A DNA stretch of 61,186 bases, taken from assembly GCA_009783295.1 (NCBI GenBank), contig WRHK01000020.1:1-61186 (forward strand). Direction: 5' to 3'. The DNA comes from Promicromonosporaceae bacterium (GTDB taxonomy: Bacteria; Actinomycetota; Actinomycetes; Actinomycetales; Cellulomonadaceae). Made by a program: the position numbers and the translations under genes. Of the stretch, positions 42,564-51,594 are shown one piece after another. Below the pieces are notes generated by a model. That model was not told the origin of the DNA. It saw only the letters and a program-made list of their open reading frames with translations, and searched no databases. Position 1 is the first letter of the stretch; each line of letters starts with the position of its first letter.

Positions 42564-44647
42564 GCACGCTCCAGAGCGGGAGCCGCGAGCACGAGGCCGG
42601 CGGCGCGCAATGCCTCGTCGACGCGGGCGAGGTCGGCAATGCTGGCTGCTCCCGCCCCGGACGCCGCCTCGACGCCGCCTGCGACCAGGAGCAGCTCAGC
42701 CAGCTCGCCGACCCTCCGGCTGACACGGATCGTGCGCCGCGAGGCCATGTCGGCGACGTATGCACCGTCGTCGGACCACAGGAGCAGGACAGGCGAGTGA
42801 TCGTCGGCGCCGTCGAGCGCAGCGGCGGCGTCGCCGAGCCGACCGCCGAAGCCGGACATCCTGACACCTGTGCCACCGCGCGCCGTGAGCTCCTTGACAA
42901 CGTCGATGCCGACCACGTACCGGCCGAGCCACGGGCGGTCGCGAAGCGCGGCCACCCGCTCCTCGTGCGGAATCACGCCTGCCAGAGCGACCGCGCACGG
43001 CGGCGCTCCGGTGGCGTTCGCGTCGTCGAATGCGGCGACGAGCTCGGCGAGCGGGTCACCGACGGTGCCGAGCGACAGGCCGCGGGGCGACGTGGACACC
43101 GACCCGTCGGCGCGGACGACGAGGCGGTCGCGCGGTCCGGCCCCCGTGGTCGGGGCACCGAACGCGCACGCGTCCGCGAGCAGGACGGACGGCTCGAGCA
43201 GGAACTGCGGGACGCGCCCCGTGGCACGTGCTTCATCGGCGTCCTGAAGAAAGGCCGCGAGGTCCCCCGGATCGGTGATGCGCGCGAACGTCGGCGCGAG
43301 CACGGAGACGTACGCGCACGAGCGGTACTCCAGCGTCTGGAGAAAGACCCACTCGTCGACGGCGGCCTCGTCGCCGGGCTCCGTCAGAGAGCCGCGGTAT
43401 GTGGCGACACGCTGATCGCGGTGCGCCGCCGGAGCGAGCACGATGGTGTCGGCGTCCACGGCGTCGGAGGCGAGCAAGGAGTCGAGGTGCATCTCGTCCT
43501 CGACGACGACGATGGCGGAGCCGGGCGCGCCGGCGGCGCGCGAACGGGCCGGGCGAGCAGTCCCCCAGGCGAGCAAACGCTCCCTCAGTCTGGTCGTGTC
43601 CTGATGCATGATCGTCATCTCCTGTCGGCGTTCCATGTCAGCGTGCTCGGGGAGGTCCGTGGGCGAGGGCATCGCCGACCGCGTGGCCCAGGCGTCGAGA
43701 ACCGCCTCGACGTCCTCCAGCGCCTGACGCGCACCGAGCGTGCGGGCTACCCCGGTCGTGTTGAGCACGACCTCGTCGACGCCTGCCGCAGAAAAGGCGG
43801 CGAGCTGCTCCGCAATCTCGTCAGGTGTGCCGAGCAGGAACGCGCCGCCGTCGATCAGTGCGTGCGCGTCCGCAGCGGCATCGATGCCACCGACGGCGAT
43901 TCCCGACCGAGTCAGCATGCTGACGTAGTGCGGGAGCGCGAGATGTGCCGCGCAGCTGCCGAGAACCACATCCTGCGGTCGGCGGCCCGGCTGGTCGAGC
44001 GCGACGGGCACGATCGCGACCAGCCTCGGCTGCGGGCGGTTGACGGCCTCCGCGCCCTCGGCCGTCCCTGCGGCGACGACGTCGCCGACGTACGAGGCGG
44101 GCGTCAGCCAGGTGATCGCGGCGTCGGCGACCTCACCCGCGAGCCTCGCCATGCCGGCGCGCAGGACGCCGAGGCCGATGTCGACGCGCGGGGCCGCGAC
44201 ACGCGGCAACGACGCCTCGACTTGGAAGTAGTCGCCCTCGAGCGTGACCACGCCGTCGTCGAGCAGGCCACGGACGACAGTCATGTACTCGCGCGCCGCG
44301 GTCAGGGGGCTGGCGTAAGGGGCCCCGAGCAGCGCGCGCTGGAAGGAGCGCGCGCCGGGACCGAAGCCGGCGAGCACCGGCCGACCGGTGGCGACAGCGA
44401 GGCTCCGCGCCTGGACCGCCGCCTCGTACGGATGACGCATCGGCATGAGCGTCACGCCCGTCCCGGCCGCGAAGGGACCCATGGCGGCAGCGGCCGAGAA
44501 CGTCTGGAACGTCTCCAGCCCAAGCGATTGCCCCTGCCAGAGCCTGCAGGCGCGACCAGCCCGCACCAGGTCAGCGAACGGCTGGACGTGATCCACGCGC
44601 TGTGGGACGAAGGGGACAAGTACGCCCAGATCCATCTGCCCGCTCAT
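42560..44647 (-). CDS. LLM-class oxidoreductase fused to RiPP-recognition-like domain
   Basis: A 695-residue fusion. Residues about 5-325 are luciferase-like monooxygenase fold: LGVLVPFVPQ, GTGVTLMPMRHPYEAAVQAR, GFGPGARSF, EGDYFQVEA, and LLGTPDEIAEQLAAFSAAGV are typical of F420- or FMN-using members. A linker (about 330-370) leads to a region shared with the recognition protein at 32027, including ADGSVSTSPRGLSLG and a C-terminal strand-helix module (WSDDGAYVADMASRRTIRV) resembling an RRE. LLM/F420 reductases of the LxmJ type reduce dehydroamino acids in lanthipeptides; by analogy this could make D-Ala/D-Abu. It is the first gene of the operon. ATG 44635 is an alternative start. Confidence 0.72.
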   Translation of the reverse strand: MSGQMDLGVLVPFVPQRVDHVQPFADLVRAGRACRLWQGQSLGLETFQTFSAAAAMGPFAAGTGVTLMPMRHPYEAAVQARSLAVATGRPVLAGFGPGARSFQRALLGAPYASPLTAAREYMTVVRGLLDDGVVTLEGDYFQVEASLPRVAAPRVDIGLGVLRAGMARLAGEVADAAITWLTPASYVGDVVAAGTAEGAEAVNRPQPRLVAIVPVALDQPGRRPQDVVLGSCAAHLALPHYVSMLTRSGIAVGGIDAAADAHALIDGGAFLLGTPDEIAEQLAAFSAAGVDEVVLNTTGVARTLGARQALEDVEAVLDAWATRSAMPSPTDLPEHADMERRQEMTIMHQDTTRLRERLLAWGTARPARSRAAGAPGSAIVVVEDEMHLDSLLASDAVDADTIVLAPAAHRDQRVATYRGSLTEPGDEAAVDEWVFLQTLEYRSCAYVSVLAPTFARITDPGDLAAFLQDADEARATGRVPQFLLEPSVLLADACAFGAPTTGAGPRDRLVVRADGSVSTSPRGLSLGTVGDPLAELVAAFDDANATGAPPCAVALAGVIPHEERVAALRDRPWLGRYVVGIDVVKELTARGGTGVRMSGFGGRLGDAAAALDGADDHSPVLLLWSDDGAYVADMASRRTIRVSRRVGELAELLLVAGGVEAASGAGAASIADLARVDEALRAAGLVLAAPALERA

Positions 44648-44951
44648 TGCCTGCCCTTGATCGAATCAACCGTGACGGAGCAACCGCTGGAACGCCACCT
44701 CTTGGTGGTGAGCAAAGAGGTACTCCCCCGCGCTGACCTGCCACAACACCCGTCTCACCGACTGAGACCGGGCGCCCGGTATGTTTTTGACGTCCCGACC
44801 TTCGGCGCCTCGGACTTGTCAACGGTCCGCGAGAACCGACCGGCGGAAACACGCGGAATCCCGCGTCCCGACGTCGGTGGCTGTCGGCGCCCGTTCACAT
44901 CGCTCCACCGACCGGAGCCACGGCTGCAGGACCTCGTCGAGCAAGGCAGGC
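44648..44951. promoter_or_regulatory. presumed promoter region of the RiPP operon
   Basis: A 304-base gene-free stretch upstream of the first RiPP gene. It contains TTGAT-CGA-ATCAA at 44657-44669, directly before the start, and CCACC-TCTT-GGTGG at 44695-44708; either could be an operator or a leader hairpin. I did not find a convincing -35/-10 pair, and no pathway regulator lies in the operon. Confidence 0.4.
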
Positions 44952-45143
44952 TCACCCACGCGACAGCTCCGGTCCCGGCGGATCGAAGGTGCCTTCGCTC
45001 GTCCGGAACTGCTCGCCGCCGACGCTGAGGAGCGCGGCAAGGGTCATCGCCGCCACGAGCGCGAGCCCCACGGCGACCCCGAGCAGCGGCACCTGGTTCG
45101 GCGGGAGTTCCGCCCCTGGCTCAGCCTCCCGCAGGAGTTCCAT
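44952..45143 (-). CDS. small single-helix membrane protein
   Basis: A 63-residue protein: an acidic N-terminus (MELLREAEPGAELPP), one transmembrane helix (LLGVAVGLALVAAMTLAALL), and a short acidic C-terminus. An ATG at 45170 would add nine residues. It lies 300 bases upstream of the RiPP operon on the same strand. Function unknown; small membrane proteins beside membrane-active peptide clusters can be immunity factors, but nothing here proves it. Confidence 0.45.
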   Translation of the reverse strand: MELLREAEPGAELPPNQVPLLGVAVGLALVAAMTLAALLSVGGEQFRTSEGTFDPPGPELSRG

Positions 45144-45338
45144 GGACAGCTCGGTCGCGCGAGGGGCCACGAGCGACCCGCTTGGCTCAACACCTTGTCG
45201 GAGCTCACGGTCCTCCGGTCTAAGCGCGGCGCACCGCCGCCCAGCCCGGCAAGTCTGGGCGCGTCACGCGGAGGCCGGGATGCCTACCGGAGGAGAGCAC
45301 GACGCACTCGAGCCCACCGCGCGCTCTCGCTGTCCGGG

Positions 45339-45634
45339 TCAGGCGTCGTCGAGCGGGGGAAGGTAGTACTCGTTGAGCCGTCTGACGTCGCGCTGCATGG
45401 CGCGGAGCTCCATCTCGAGCAGGATGACGGCACGCATCATGCTGCCGACCGTGTCGAAGTTGCGATAGTCGCCGTCGACGATGTGCGCGATCAGCAGGTT
45501 GTCCAGGAAGACCTGGCTGACGACCAGGTCGCGACCGAGCATGGCGCGCATCTGCCGGATCGACGCTGCACCTGCTCGGCGGTCCAGTTCGGCGGCTCGT
45601 CCATCCAGTGATCGTACGAACGCGCTTCCGTCAC
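45339..45634 (-). pseudogene. frameshifted small hypothetical gene
   Basis: GTG 45634 opens VTEARSYDHWMDEPPNWTAE; a one-base loss near 45575 then shifts into the frame encoding IRQMRAMLGRDLVVSQVF and ending NEYYLPPLDDA at 45339. Its total length (296 bases) is one short of a multiple of three. A TATAGT box 8 bases before the GTG marks a leaderless promoter, supporting this start. No family recognised. Either a real disruption or a sequence error. Confidence 0.5.
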
Positions 45635-45642
45635 GGCGCGCG

Positions 45643-45648
45643 ACTATA
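45643..45648 (-). promoter_or_regulatory. -10 box of leaderless promoter
   Basis: TATAGT on the minus strand, 8 bases before the GTG at 45634. Confidence 0.45.
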
Positions 45649-45897
45649 GTGCACTTCGGGGCGTCCGCCGTCGCGTCCACCTCGACGACGTCGAACGACC
45701 GCACCCGCTCGTCGCTGCCCGCGGCGCGCACCAGCGCGCAGCTCCCACGCCGCCAGCCCGCCGGGCACGCTCGCGGGGCACGCGGGCGCGACCGACCGGT
45801 CGCACCCGTCGACGTGACGTCCACGTGCGGATCGTCGCACCCGCGCGGGGCCTCGAGGAGCGGGGAGGTGCGCTGACCTGCGCCACCGCACGCGGTC

Positions 45898-45903
45898 TAC
45901 GAT
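45898..45903 (+). promoter_or_regulatory. -10 box of leaderless promoter (TDT transporter)
   Basis: TACGAT lies 6 bases before the ATG at 45910. Confidence 0.45.
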
Positions 45904-45909
45904 CCGGCC

Positions 45910-46990
45910 ATGCCTGATTCCGGCAACGCCTTGCCCCGACTCGCTGCGCGTCCGGTTGGGGAACGCGGTCGAGGGACTGACCCCCGGCTACTTCGCGCTC
46001 GTCATGGCGACCGGGATCATCTCGGCCGGCATGAGCCTCGAGGGGTTCGCGGTTCTCTCTAGCGTCCTGCTGGTGGTGTGCGCGGTCGCGTTCGTGACGC
46101 TGCTGTCGCTGACCGTGTGGCGGGTCGTGGCCTACCGCGGCGCGGCCGCCGAGGACTTCATGGACCCGCGCCGCGCCTTCGGGTACTTCACCTACGTCGC
46201 CGGCACCAACGTGTTCGGGGTGCGGCTCGCCCTGGCAGGCCACCACACGGCCACGGCCGTGCTGCTGACGTTCACGTTCCTGGCCTGGGTGGTGCTGGGC
46301 TACGTCGTGCCGTGGACGGCCGTGCTCGGGCGGCAGGAGCGCCCGGTCGTGATCACCGCGAACGGCACCTGGTTCATCTGGGTGGTGGCCAGCCAGTCCG
46401 TCGCGGTGGCCGCGGCCACCATCGAGCCCGTCTTTGAGGCCGGCCGCCGCGAGCTCGCGCTGCTCGCCGTCGTGTCGTGGTCGGTCGGGGTGTTCCTGTA
46501 CGGGGCCGCCGGGGTGCTCGTCGCGCTGCGGCTGATGCTGTACAAGTTCGGGCCGGAGGAGCTGACGCCGCCGTACTGGGTCTCGATGGGCGCGCTCGCC
46601 ATCACGGTGCTCGCCGGGGCCCGCATCGTCGAGATGGCCGACGCCCCGATGGTGCACGCCACCCGCGGCCTGATCGCCGGCCTCGCCGTGGTGTTCTGGG
46701 CCTTCGCGACCTGGCTGATCCCCGTGCTGGTCGCCGCGGGCTGGTGCCGCCACGTGCGACGCCGCGTGCCGCTGCGGTACGAGGCCACGCTGTGGAGCAT
46801 CATCTTCCCGCTCGGCATGTACGGCGTCGCGAGCATCTACCTGGGGCGCGCCGACACGCTGCCGATCGTCGAGAACATCGGCCGCGTCGACCTCTGGGTG
46901 GCGTTCGGGGCATGGGCCGTGGTGCTCGCAGCGATGTGCCTGCACGTCTACCAGACGGTGTTCGCGCGGGGCCCCGCCGCGGGTGCGTGA
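45910..46990 (+). CDS. TDT-family (tellurite resistance / C4-dicarboxylate) transporter, apparent frameshift near start
   Basis: About 358 residues with ten hydrophobic segments. GLTPGYFALVMATGIISAGM near the N-terminus and GTNVFGVRLALAG are typical of TehA/Mae1/SLAC1-type channels. The continuous frame begins only with a weak TTG at 45956. ATG 45910, with a TACGAT box 6 bases upstream, opens MPDSGNALP. Removing one C from the CCCC run at 45934-45937 joins it to DSLRVRLGNAVEGL, so I read one base too many there. Substrate unknown. Confidence 0.72.
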
Positions 46991-47083
46991 TCACGGGACC
47001 GCGGCCCGACATGTCCCGCTGGACCCGGTCACCTTATCGGAACGTCTCCAGTACGACACCAGAGTGAACGCAGTGGTCTTCCT
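46991..47083. other. short gap after TDT gene
   Basis: No gene seen. A possible downstream remnant starts near 47084. Confidence 0.3.
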
Positions 47084-47496
47084 GTGTTTTGCGTGGGTGC
47101 GATCGACGAGGTTCCCGCTCGTGGCCGACGGGCCGATGTGGGTCTACACCGCGTCGTGGTCGAGGAGGACGAACGCCCGCTGTATCCAACTGAGTGCCCC
47201 CGGCGCCAGGGGTGGCACGGGCGCCCGGCAGGCTCGGACGCCTCGGCATTCCCGAAGGCCGACTGGTTGGGGACGGCGACCTGCGACCTGTTCGTACGGA
47301 AGGACCTTCCTCGACTCGTCGCCGACTTCGGCGTCACGATCGAGACGGCGACGTGCGCGTCCCGACCCTGCCTCGCCAGCAACGGATGGCGCAGAGCGTG
47401 TTCGCCGCAATCCAGAACCTCTGGACCGCTGATGCCCTCGACGTTGCTGCCCGCGACAGTCGAAATCTAGACCGCTTCGACGACGTCCTGGCCTAG
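47084..47496 (+). pseudogene. probable frameshifted hypothetical gene
   Basis: One frame reads coding-like from about GTG 47084 or GTG 47138 (LHRVVVEEDERPLYPTECPR; DWLGTATCDLFVRKDLPRLV), then loses sense after FGVTIET. A second frame takes over (GDVRVPTLPRQQRMAQSVFA, ending LDRFDDVLA). The join needs one base change near 47350. No family recognised. It lies in the same damaged zone as the neighbours on both sides. Confidence 0.35.
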
Positions 47497-47730
47497 TTTT
47501 CGACCGTCGTCGACAGGAGGGCGCGGCAAGCTTCGGGTGGTGACACGGAGATAGGCCGCGCAGCGCACACAGAGCCACCCTTCACAGGGCCGTGCGTCAT
47601 GTCAGTACCCGTGAGTACGGTCGCGGCGACGATGAACGCCCGCTTGAAGCCATACTGCCAGCTCCCACGCCGACTCCCTCAGTTCGCCGTCCCGCGACAG
47701 GTCTCCCCCGGCCTCGACGGTCCGGACCTG

Positions 47731-48219
47731 ATGCTGCACACGTTCCAGACGCGCGACGCCTACGAGGTTCTGCGCGAGCACGGCGTGCTCGTCGCTGACC
47801 CCGCGCTGGCCGAACCGCTGTTCGCTGAGGCGTACGAGTGGATGGGCAAGCAGATGAAGCGCCGGCTTGCGACTTCCGCCGACGGGATGCTGTGGCTGTG
47901 GGCGCGGCACACCCGCCGCGAGTTCACCCGGGCGGCTCGCGGCCTGCGCGGCGAGGTGCTGATCACCGTTCAGGTCGAGCGTGAGCAAGCGCTGCTGAGC
48001 CACTTCCACGACTGGCATGTCGTCCTCAACCGCGGCCTGCTCGTGCCACAGTGCGGCGGCGGGAGCATCGAAGCGTGGGAGGTGAGATTCGAGGCCAGCA
48101 ATGCCGACTGGGACCTTCGTGCCGACGACCTGCGCGACGTTCCACGCACCCAATGGCCCGAAGACCTTCGATCCGAGCTCGAAGCCTCGTGGGAGTCGAT
48201 CTTCGACCCCGACACGTAG
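47731..48219 (+). pseudogene. DUF3841-like protein, premature amber stop
   Basis: From ATG 47731 (an upstream in-frame ATG at 47599 is less likely) the 162-residue product starts MLHTFQTRDAYEVLREHGVL and contains AEAYEWMGKQMKRRL and FHDWHVVLNRG, characteristic of the DUF3841 family. TAG at 48217 stops it after DPDT, yet the same frame continues sensibly (VDTKYLQATVHEIHATDVV) to TGA near 48295, as in full-length family members. So the C-terminal 25 residues are probably cut off by a nonsense change. The N-terminal product may still be made. Confidence 0.6.
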
Positions 48220-48297
48220 GTGGACACCAAGTACCTCCAGGCGACGGTGCACGAGATCCACGCCACGGACGTCGTACGCGCCGTTCGCATCGTCTGA

Positions 48298-48506
48298 ACG
48301 CGCCTCGCGAGGCGCGTACCGGAGTCGCCTCCGTGCTCACAATGCGGGAGCGACTCGCGAGGCCCCGGCGTGAGTGTCCGATGAACGGTGCGCGGACCCG
48401 CGCCAGAGACGCTCCGCTTGACCTAGCGCCCGACGGTCGGCGCCCGCCGACCTGGCGTTGCCAACTCGGAGCGCGACTGGACTGCAAGCGGCGCCCACCG
48501 AACTCG
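48298..48506. other. gap before the IS481-type element
   Basis: About 210 bases with no supportable gene. Confidence 0.35.
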
Positions 48507-48521
48507 GCCGCGAGGAGCCGT
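48507..48521. repeat. target site duplication, left copy
   Basis: GCCGCGAGGAGCCGT, identical to 50218-50232 on the other side of the insertion sequence. At 15 bp it is within the range known for IS481 elements. Confidence 0.85.
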
Positions 48522-50217
48522 TGTGATGTCTCAGGAGATCGTTGACAGTTCTGTGCCAGGAGATCGTTGACGGTTGATGTGTCAGGACATCGGTGACGCT
48601 TCGGTCCTCGGCGGAAGGGTTGGGTTGCCTCGGCGGCGACCGGCGGCACTGACGGTCTTGATGCCGGGGGCCGGCCTGCGGTGGTCGATGACGAACTGGC
48701 CGTCCATGGTGCGCACGGTGATGAGGGTTCCCTCGATGCGGACGTGGACCTCAAGGAGCGCGTACTTGATGCCGATCGCGTAGCGCACGCCGTCGAGGTT
48801 GAGCGTTCCGTCGCTACGCAGGACGCAGACCAGGTCGCAAGCGCCTGCTGAGGTGAAGGCGTAGCGGTGCGACGCGGCCTTGCCGTTGCCGACGTACTTC
48901 GTGCCGGCGGCAGCGCGTGGGAGCTCGGCGAGGATCTCGCCGTGCATGTCGGTGACGATGATCGTCTCGGCATCAGCCGCGATGAGGACCTGCTTCTTGG
49001 CGTGGTCTCGGCCGATCTGGTAGTCGGTTCCTTCGAAGCGGATGGCGCCGTTGGAGTAGACCCGCCGGTTCGGGGCAGCATGCGGGGTAGCGGGTTTGCG
49101 CTGGCGGCGCGGCTTGGGCTTGACCTGGCTGACGGCCCTGATCGCGGCGCTCGTGCGCACCGCGCGAGGGCGGGGCGGGGCGGCGACTTCGGTGGCGTTC
49201 CACGCCCGGGCCGGGGTGATCCGTCCGGGCAGGGCTTGGTGGGGGCGTTCGGTGTTGTAGATCCGGTCGAACTGGTCGACCTGGGCCTGCAGCTCGGCGA
49301 TCGTGGCGGCCAGGGGCTGCTTGTCCAGGTACCGGAACAGCGTCTGGTGGAAGCGTTCGTTCTTGCCCTGGGTGGTCGGCTTGTAGGGCTTGCCGGTGAT
49401 CGCCTGGACCCCGAGACGTTCGACGTGCTCGACGAGCTGGCCGGTGATCCCGCGACGGGTGGGGTTGAGCGCGATGCCGTTGTCGGACAGGAGTCGTTGT
49501 GGCACCCCGTGGACCGCCACGGCCTTGTCGAACACCGCGATGGCGCCCTCGGCGGTCTCGCCGTCGGCCACGTGTGAGGCGACTGCCAGACGGGAGTGGT
49601 CGTCGATGAGCTGGAAGATCACGCACGTGCGCCCACCGGTCAGGACGTACTCGGTGCCATCCAGCTGCCAGCACGCGTTCGGTGCCGGGTAGACGAACCT
49701 GCGCCAAGCAGCGCGAGGCTTCTTCCTCGGCTCCAGCCGCGCGACGCCCGCCTCACGGAAGATCCTGGCCAGCGACGTCACCGACGGCACCGTCGCCAAG
49801 CGCATCGACTTCATCTTCTCGTGCACACTGACCGGTCCGTGGTCCAGCCCGGAGGCCTCCAGCGCCGCGCGCACCGCGACGGCGTGCTTCTTGACCTCGT
49901 CGGCCAGGCTCGTCGGGGTCGTCTTCGGCCGGCGCGACATCGGCTCGAGGACCGCGGCCTGCCCCTCAACCTTGGCTCGCTCCCGGAGCTTGTAGAACCA
50001 TGCCCGCGAGATGCCGTGCTCGGCGCAGAACGTGGACACCGCCCCGCGCGGGGCATCGTCGGGCCAGCCAGCGATAGCGAGACGAACAGCAGGATCGATC
50101 GGCGCGACGGGGTCCATGCCCGAACGCTCGCTGGGGAAGAAGCGTCAACACCTCATAGCGGCGAAGTGTCAACGATCTCCTGGCACAGAACTGTCAACCA
50201 TGTCCTGGGAGATGACA
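48522..50217 (-). mobile_element. IS481-family insertion sequence, complete
   Basis: A 1,696-bp element bounded by imperfect inverted repeats of about 50 bp that begin TGTGATG and (right end, minus strand) TGTCATC. Within them 31 bases are identical, running from GTTGACAGTTC to GATCGTTGAC. The left end also carries three direct copies of a CAGGAGATCGTTGAC-like unit about 24 bases apart, probable transposase-binding sites. Flanked by a perfect 15-bp direct duplication. It looks intact and recently moved. Confidence 0.88.
48582..50117 (-). CDS. IS481-family transposase
   Basis: A 511-residue DDE transposase. The N-terminal helix-turn-helix covers about residues 20-60 (FCAEHGISRAWFYKLRERA). The catalytic core has WQLDGTEY (first Asp), LLSDNGIAL (second Asp) and GKNERFHQTL (Glu). 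The C-terminal 170 residues form a beta-rich domain longer than in typical IS481 proteins. It is uninterrupted and complete. ATG 50117 lies about 100 bases inside the right end. Confidence 0.92.
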   Translation of the reverse strand: MDPVAPIDPAVRLAIAGWPDDAPRGAVSTFCAEHGISRAWFYKLRERAKVEGQAAVLEPMSRRPKTTPTSLADEVKKHAVAVRAALEASGLDHGPVSVHEKMKSMRLATVPSVTSLARIFREAGVARLEPRKKPRAAWRRFVYPAPNACWQLDGTEYVLTGGRTCVIFQLIDDHSRLAVASHVADGETAEGAIAVFDKAVAVHGVPQRLLSDNGIALNPTRRGITGQLVEHVERLGVQAITGKPYKPTTQGKNERFHQTLFRYLDKQPLAATIAELQAQVDQFDRIYNTERPHQALPGRITPARAWNATEVAAPPRPRAVRTSAAIRAVSQVKPKPRRQRKPATPHAAPNRRVYSNGAIRFEGTDYQIGRDHAKKQVLIAADAETIIVTDMHGEILAELPRAAAGTKYVGNGKAASHRYAFTSAGACDLVCVLRSDGTLNLDGVRYAIGIKYALLEVHVRIEGTLITVRTMDGQFVIDHRRPAPGIKTVSAAGRRRGNPTLPPRTEASPMS

Positions 50218-50232
50218 GCCGCGAGGAGCCGT
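50218..50232. repeat. target site duplication, right copy
   Basis: GCCGCGAGGAGCCGT, matching 48507-48521. Confidence 0.85.
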
Positions 50233-50452
50233 CCGTAAACGTCCAAGCGTCCGCATTCTGCGGTCTGGCCTGGGGTGATGCCTGTGGATAGATCGAGGCC
50301 GGTGGACACTTGGAAGAGTCCACCGGCCTCAGTTGCGGAATTGGCTCAGACGGGCGTGGCGGCCTGCACGGAGCCCCGCGACCAGCATGTACGCGAGGGC
50401 GATGTCCGGCGCCAACGTCGCCTGGACGGGGTCTTGCGGTTTCCTGATTTTT

Positions 50453-50468
50453 TCTGATAAATATCAGA
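50453..50468. promoter_or_regulatory. perfect palindrome operator upstream of copper genes
   Basis: TCTGATAAATATCAGA is a perfect 7-2-7 palindrome, AT-rich in a GC-rich setting, 23 bases before the multicopper oxidase start and next to TTTTTT. It is probably the operator/-10 region controlled by the Cys-containing HTH regulator at 53551 or another sensor of NO, copper or redox state. Confidence 0.65.
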
Positions 50469-50491
50469 GCCCCAACTCCCAGGAGGCTGTA

Positions 50492-51550
50492 GTGCGAGAC
50501 AGACATCTCCTCATCGGCGCGGTGGCCTTCGCGGTTGCCGCGGCCGTCCCGCTCTGGGCGCCGTCGCTGACCGCAGACGCGTCAGCCACCACCAGCCCGC
50601 ACGGCGACACCACGTCCCAGGCGGCAGCCGGGCACGACATGGGCGCCACGTCGTCCAGCGCCGCGTCCGCCAGTCCGACGGACTGGCAGGCCATGGACAA
50701 GGCCATGGCCGACCGTGCCAAGCAGTTCCCCGCGAAGACGGCCGGCGAGGGCGGCCAGTACCTCGAGCCGAAGATCCTCGCGGACGGCACGAAGCAGTTC
50801 ACGCTCACAGCGAGCGAGATCAGCTGGGAGGTCGAGCCCGGGAAGGTAGTCAAGGCGATGGCCTACAACGGCATGGTTCCCGGGCCGACGCTTCGTGCCG
50901 ACGTCGGCGACAAGGTCCAGGTCGTCCTGAAGAACGAGCTGCCGGAGTCCACCGTCATCCATTGGCACGGCATCCCGATCACCAACGACATGGACGGCGT
51001 CGCGGACATCACGCAGCCGCCGGTCCCGCCGGGCAAGTCCTTCACATACAACATCAGCGCCGACCGGCAGTCGGTCGGCTGGTACCACTCGCACCACGAC
51101 GGCACGAAGCAGGTGGGCGACGGCCTCTGGGGCGCGTTCATCATCGGCGACCTCCCGCTGCCCGGCGGCGTGAAGGCCGACCACGAGGAGATCATGCAGC
51201 TCCAGGACGCGGGCGCCATCGGCCTGAGCCTCAACGGCAAGTCGTTCCCGGCCACCAAGCCGCTGGAGATGAAGGTCGGCGAGTCGATGCTGATCCACTA
51301 CGTGAACGCCGGCACGACGCCACACCCGATGCACCTGCACGGCCTCGACCAGCTCGTCGTCGCGAAGGACGGCTTCCCGCTGGCGCAGCCCTACAAGGCC
51401 GACACGGTCCTGGTCGCCCCCGGTGAGCGCTACAGCGTGCTTGTGGTCGCGACCAAGCCCGGGAACTGGGCCTTCCACTGCCACATCTTCCCGCACTCCG
51501 AGGGGTCGACCGGGATGTTCGGCATGTTCACGGAGCTCCGGGTCTCGTGA
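50492..51550 (+). CDS. exported multicopper oxidase
   Basis: A 352-residue exported protein: a signal/anchor (LLIGAVAFAVAAAVPLWAPSL), a Ser/Ala/His-rich linker, then two cupredoxin domains. All copper motifs are visible: VIHWHGIP, WYHSHHDG, HPMHLHG and FHCHIFPHSEGSTGMFG (the type 1 Cys-His-Met set). Likely activity: oxidation of Cu(I), Fe(II) or phenols with O2 outside the cell. GTG 50492 has the Shine-Dalgarno AGGAGG 5 bases upstream. It heads a module with a NirK-like gene whose proposed start is 44 bases after the stop. Confidence 0.88.
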   Translation: MRDRHLLIGAVAFAVAAAVPLWAPSLTADASATTSPHGDTTSQAAAGHDMGATSSSAASASPTDWQAMDKAMADRAKQFPAKTAGEGGQYLEPKILADGTKQFTLTASEISWEVEPGKVVKAMAYNGMVPGPTLRADVGDKVQVVLKNELPESTVIHWHGIPITNDMDGVADITQPPVPPGKSFTYNISADRQSVGWYHSHHDGTKQVGDGLWGAFIIGDLPLPGGVKADHEEIMQLQDAGAIGLSLNGKSFPATKPLEMKVGESMLIHYVNAGTTPHPMHLHGLDQLVVAKDGFPLAQPYKADTVLVAPGERYSVLVVATKPGNWAFHCHIFPHSEGSTGMFGMFTELRVS

Positions 51551-51594
51551 CGCCGGACCCCGAACCCACGCCACCCCTTACCCCTGGAGCAGCC

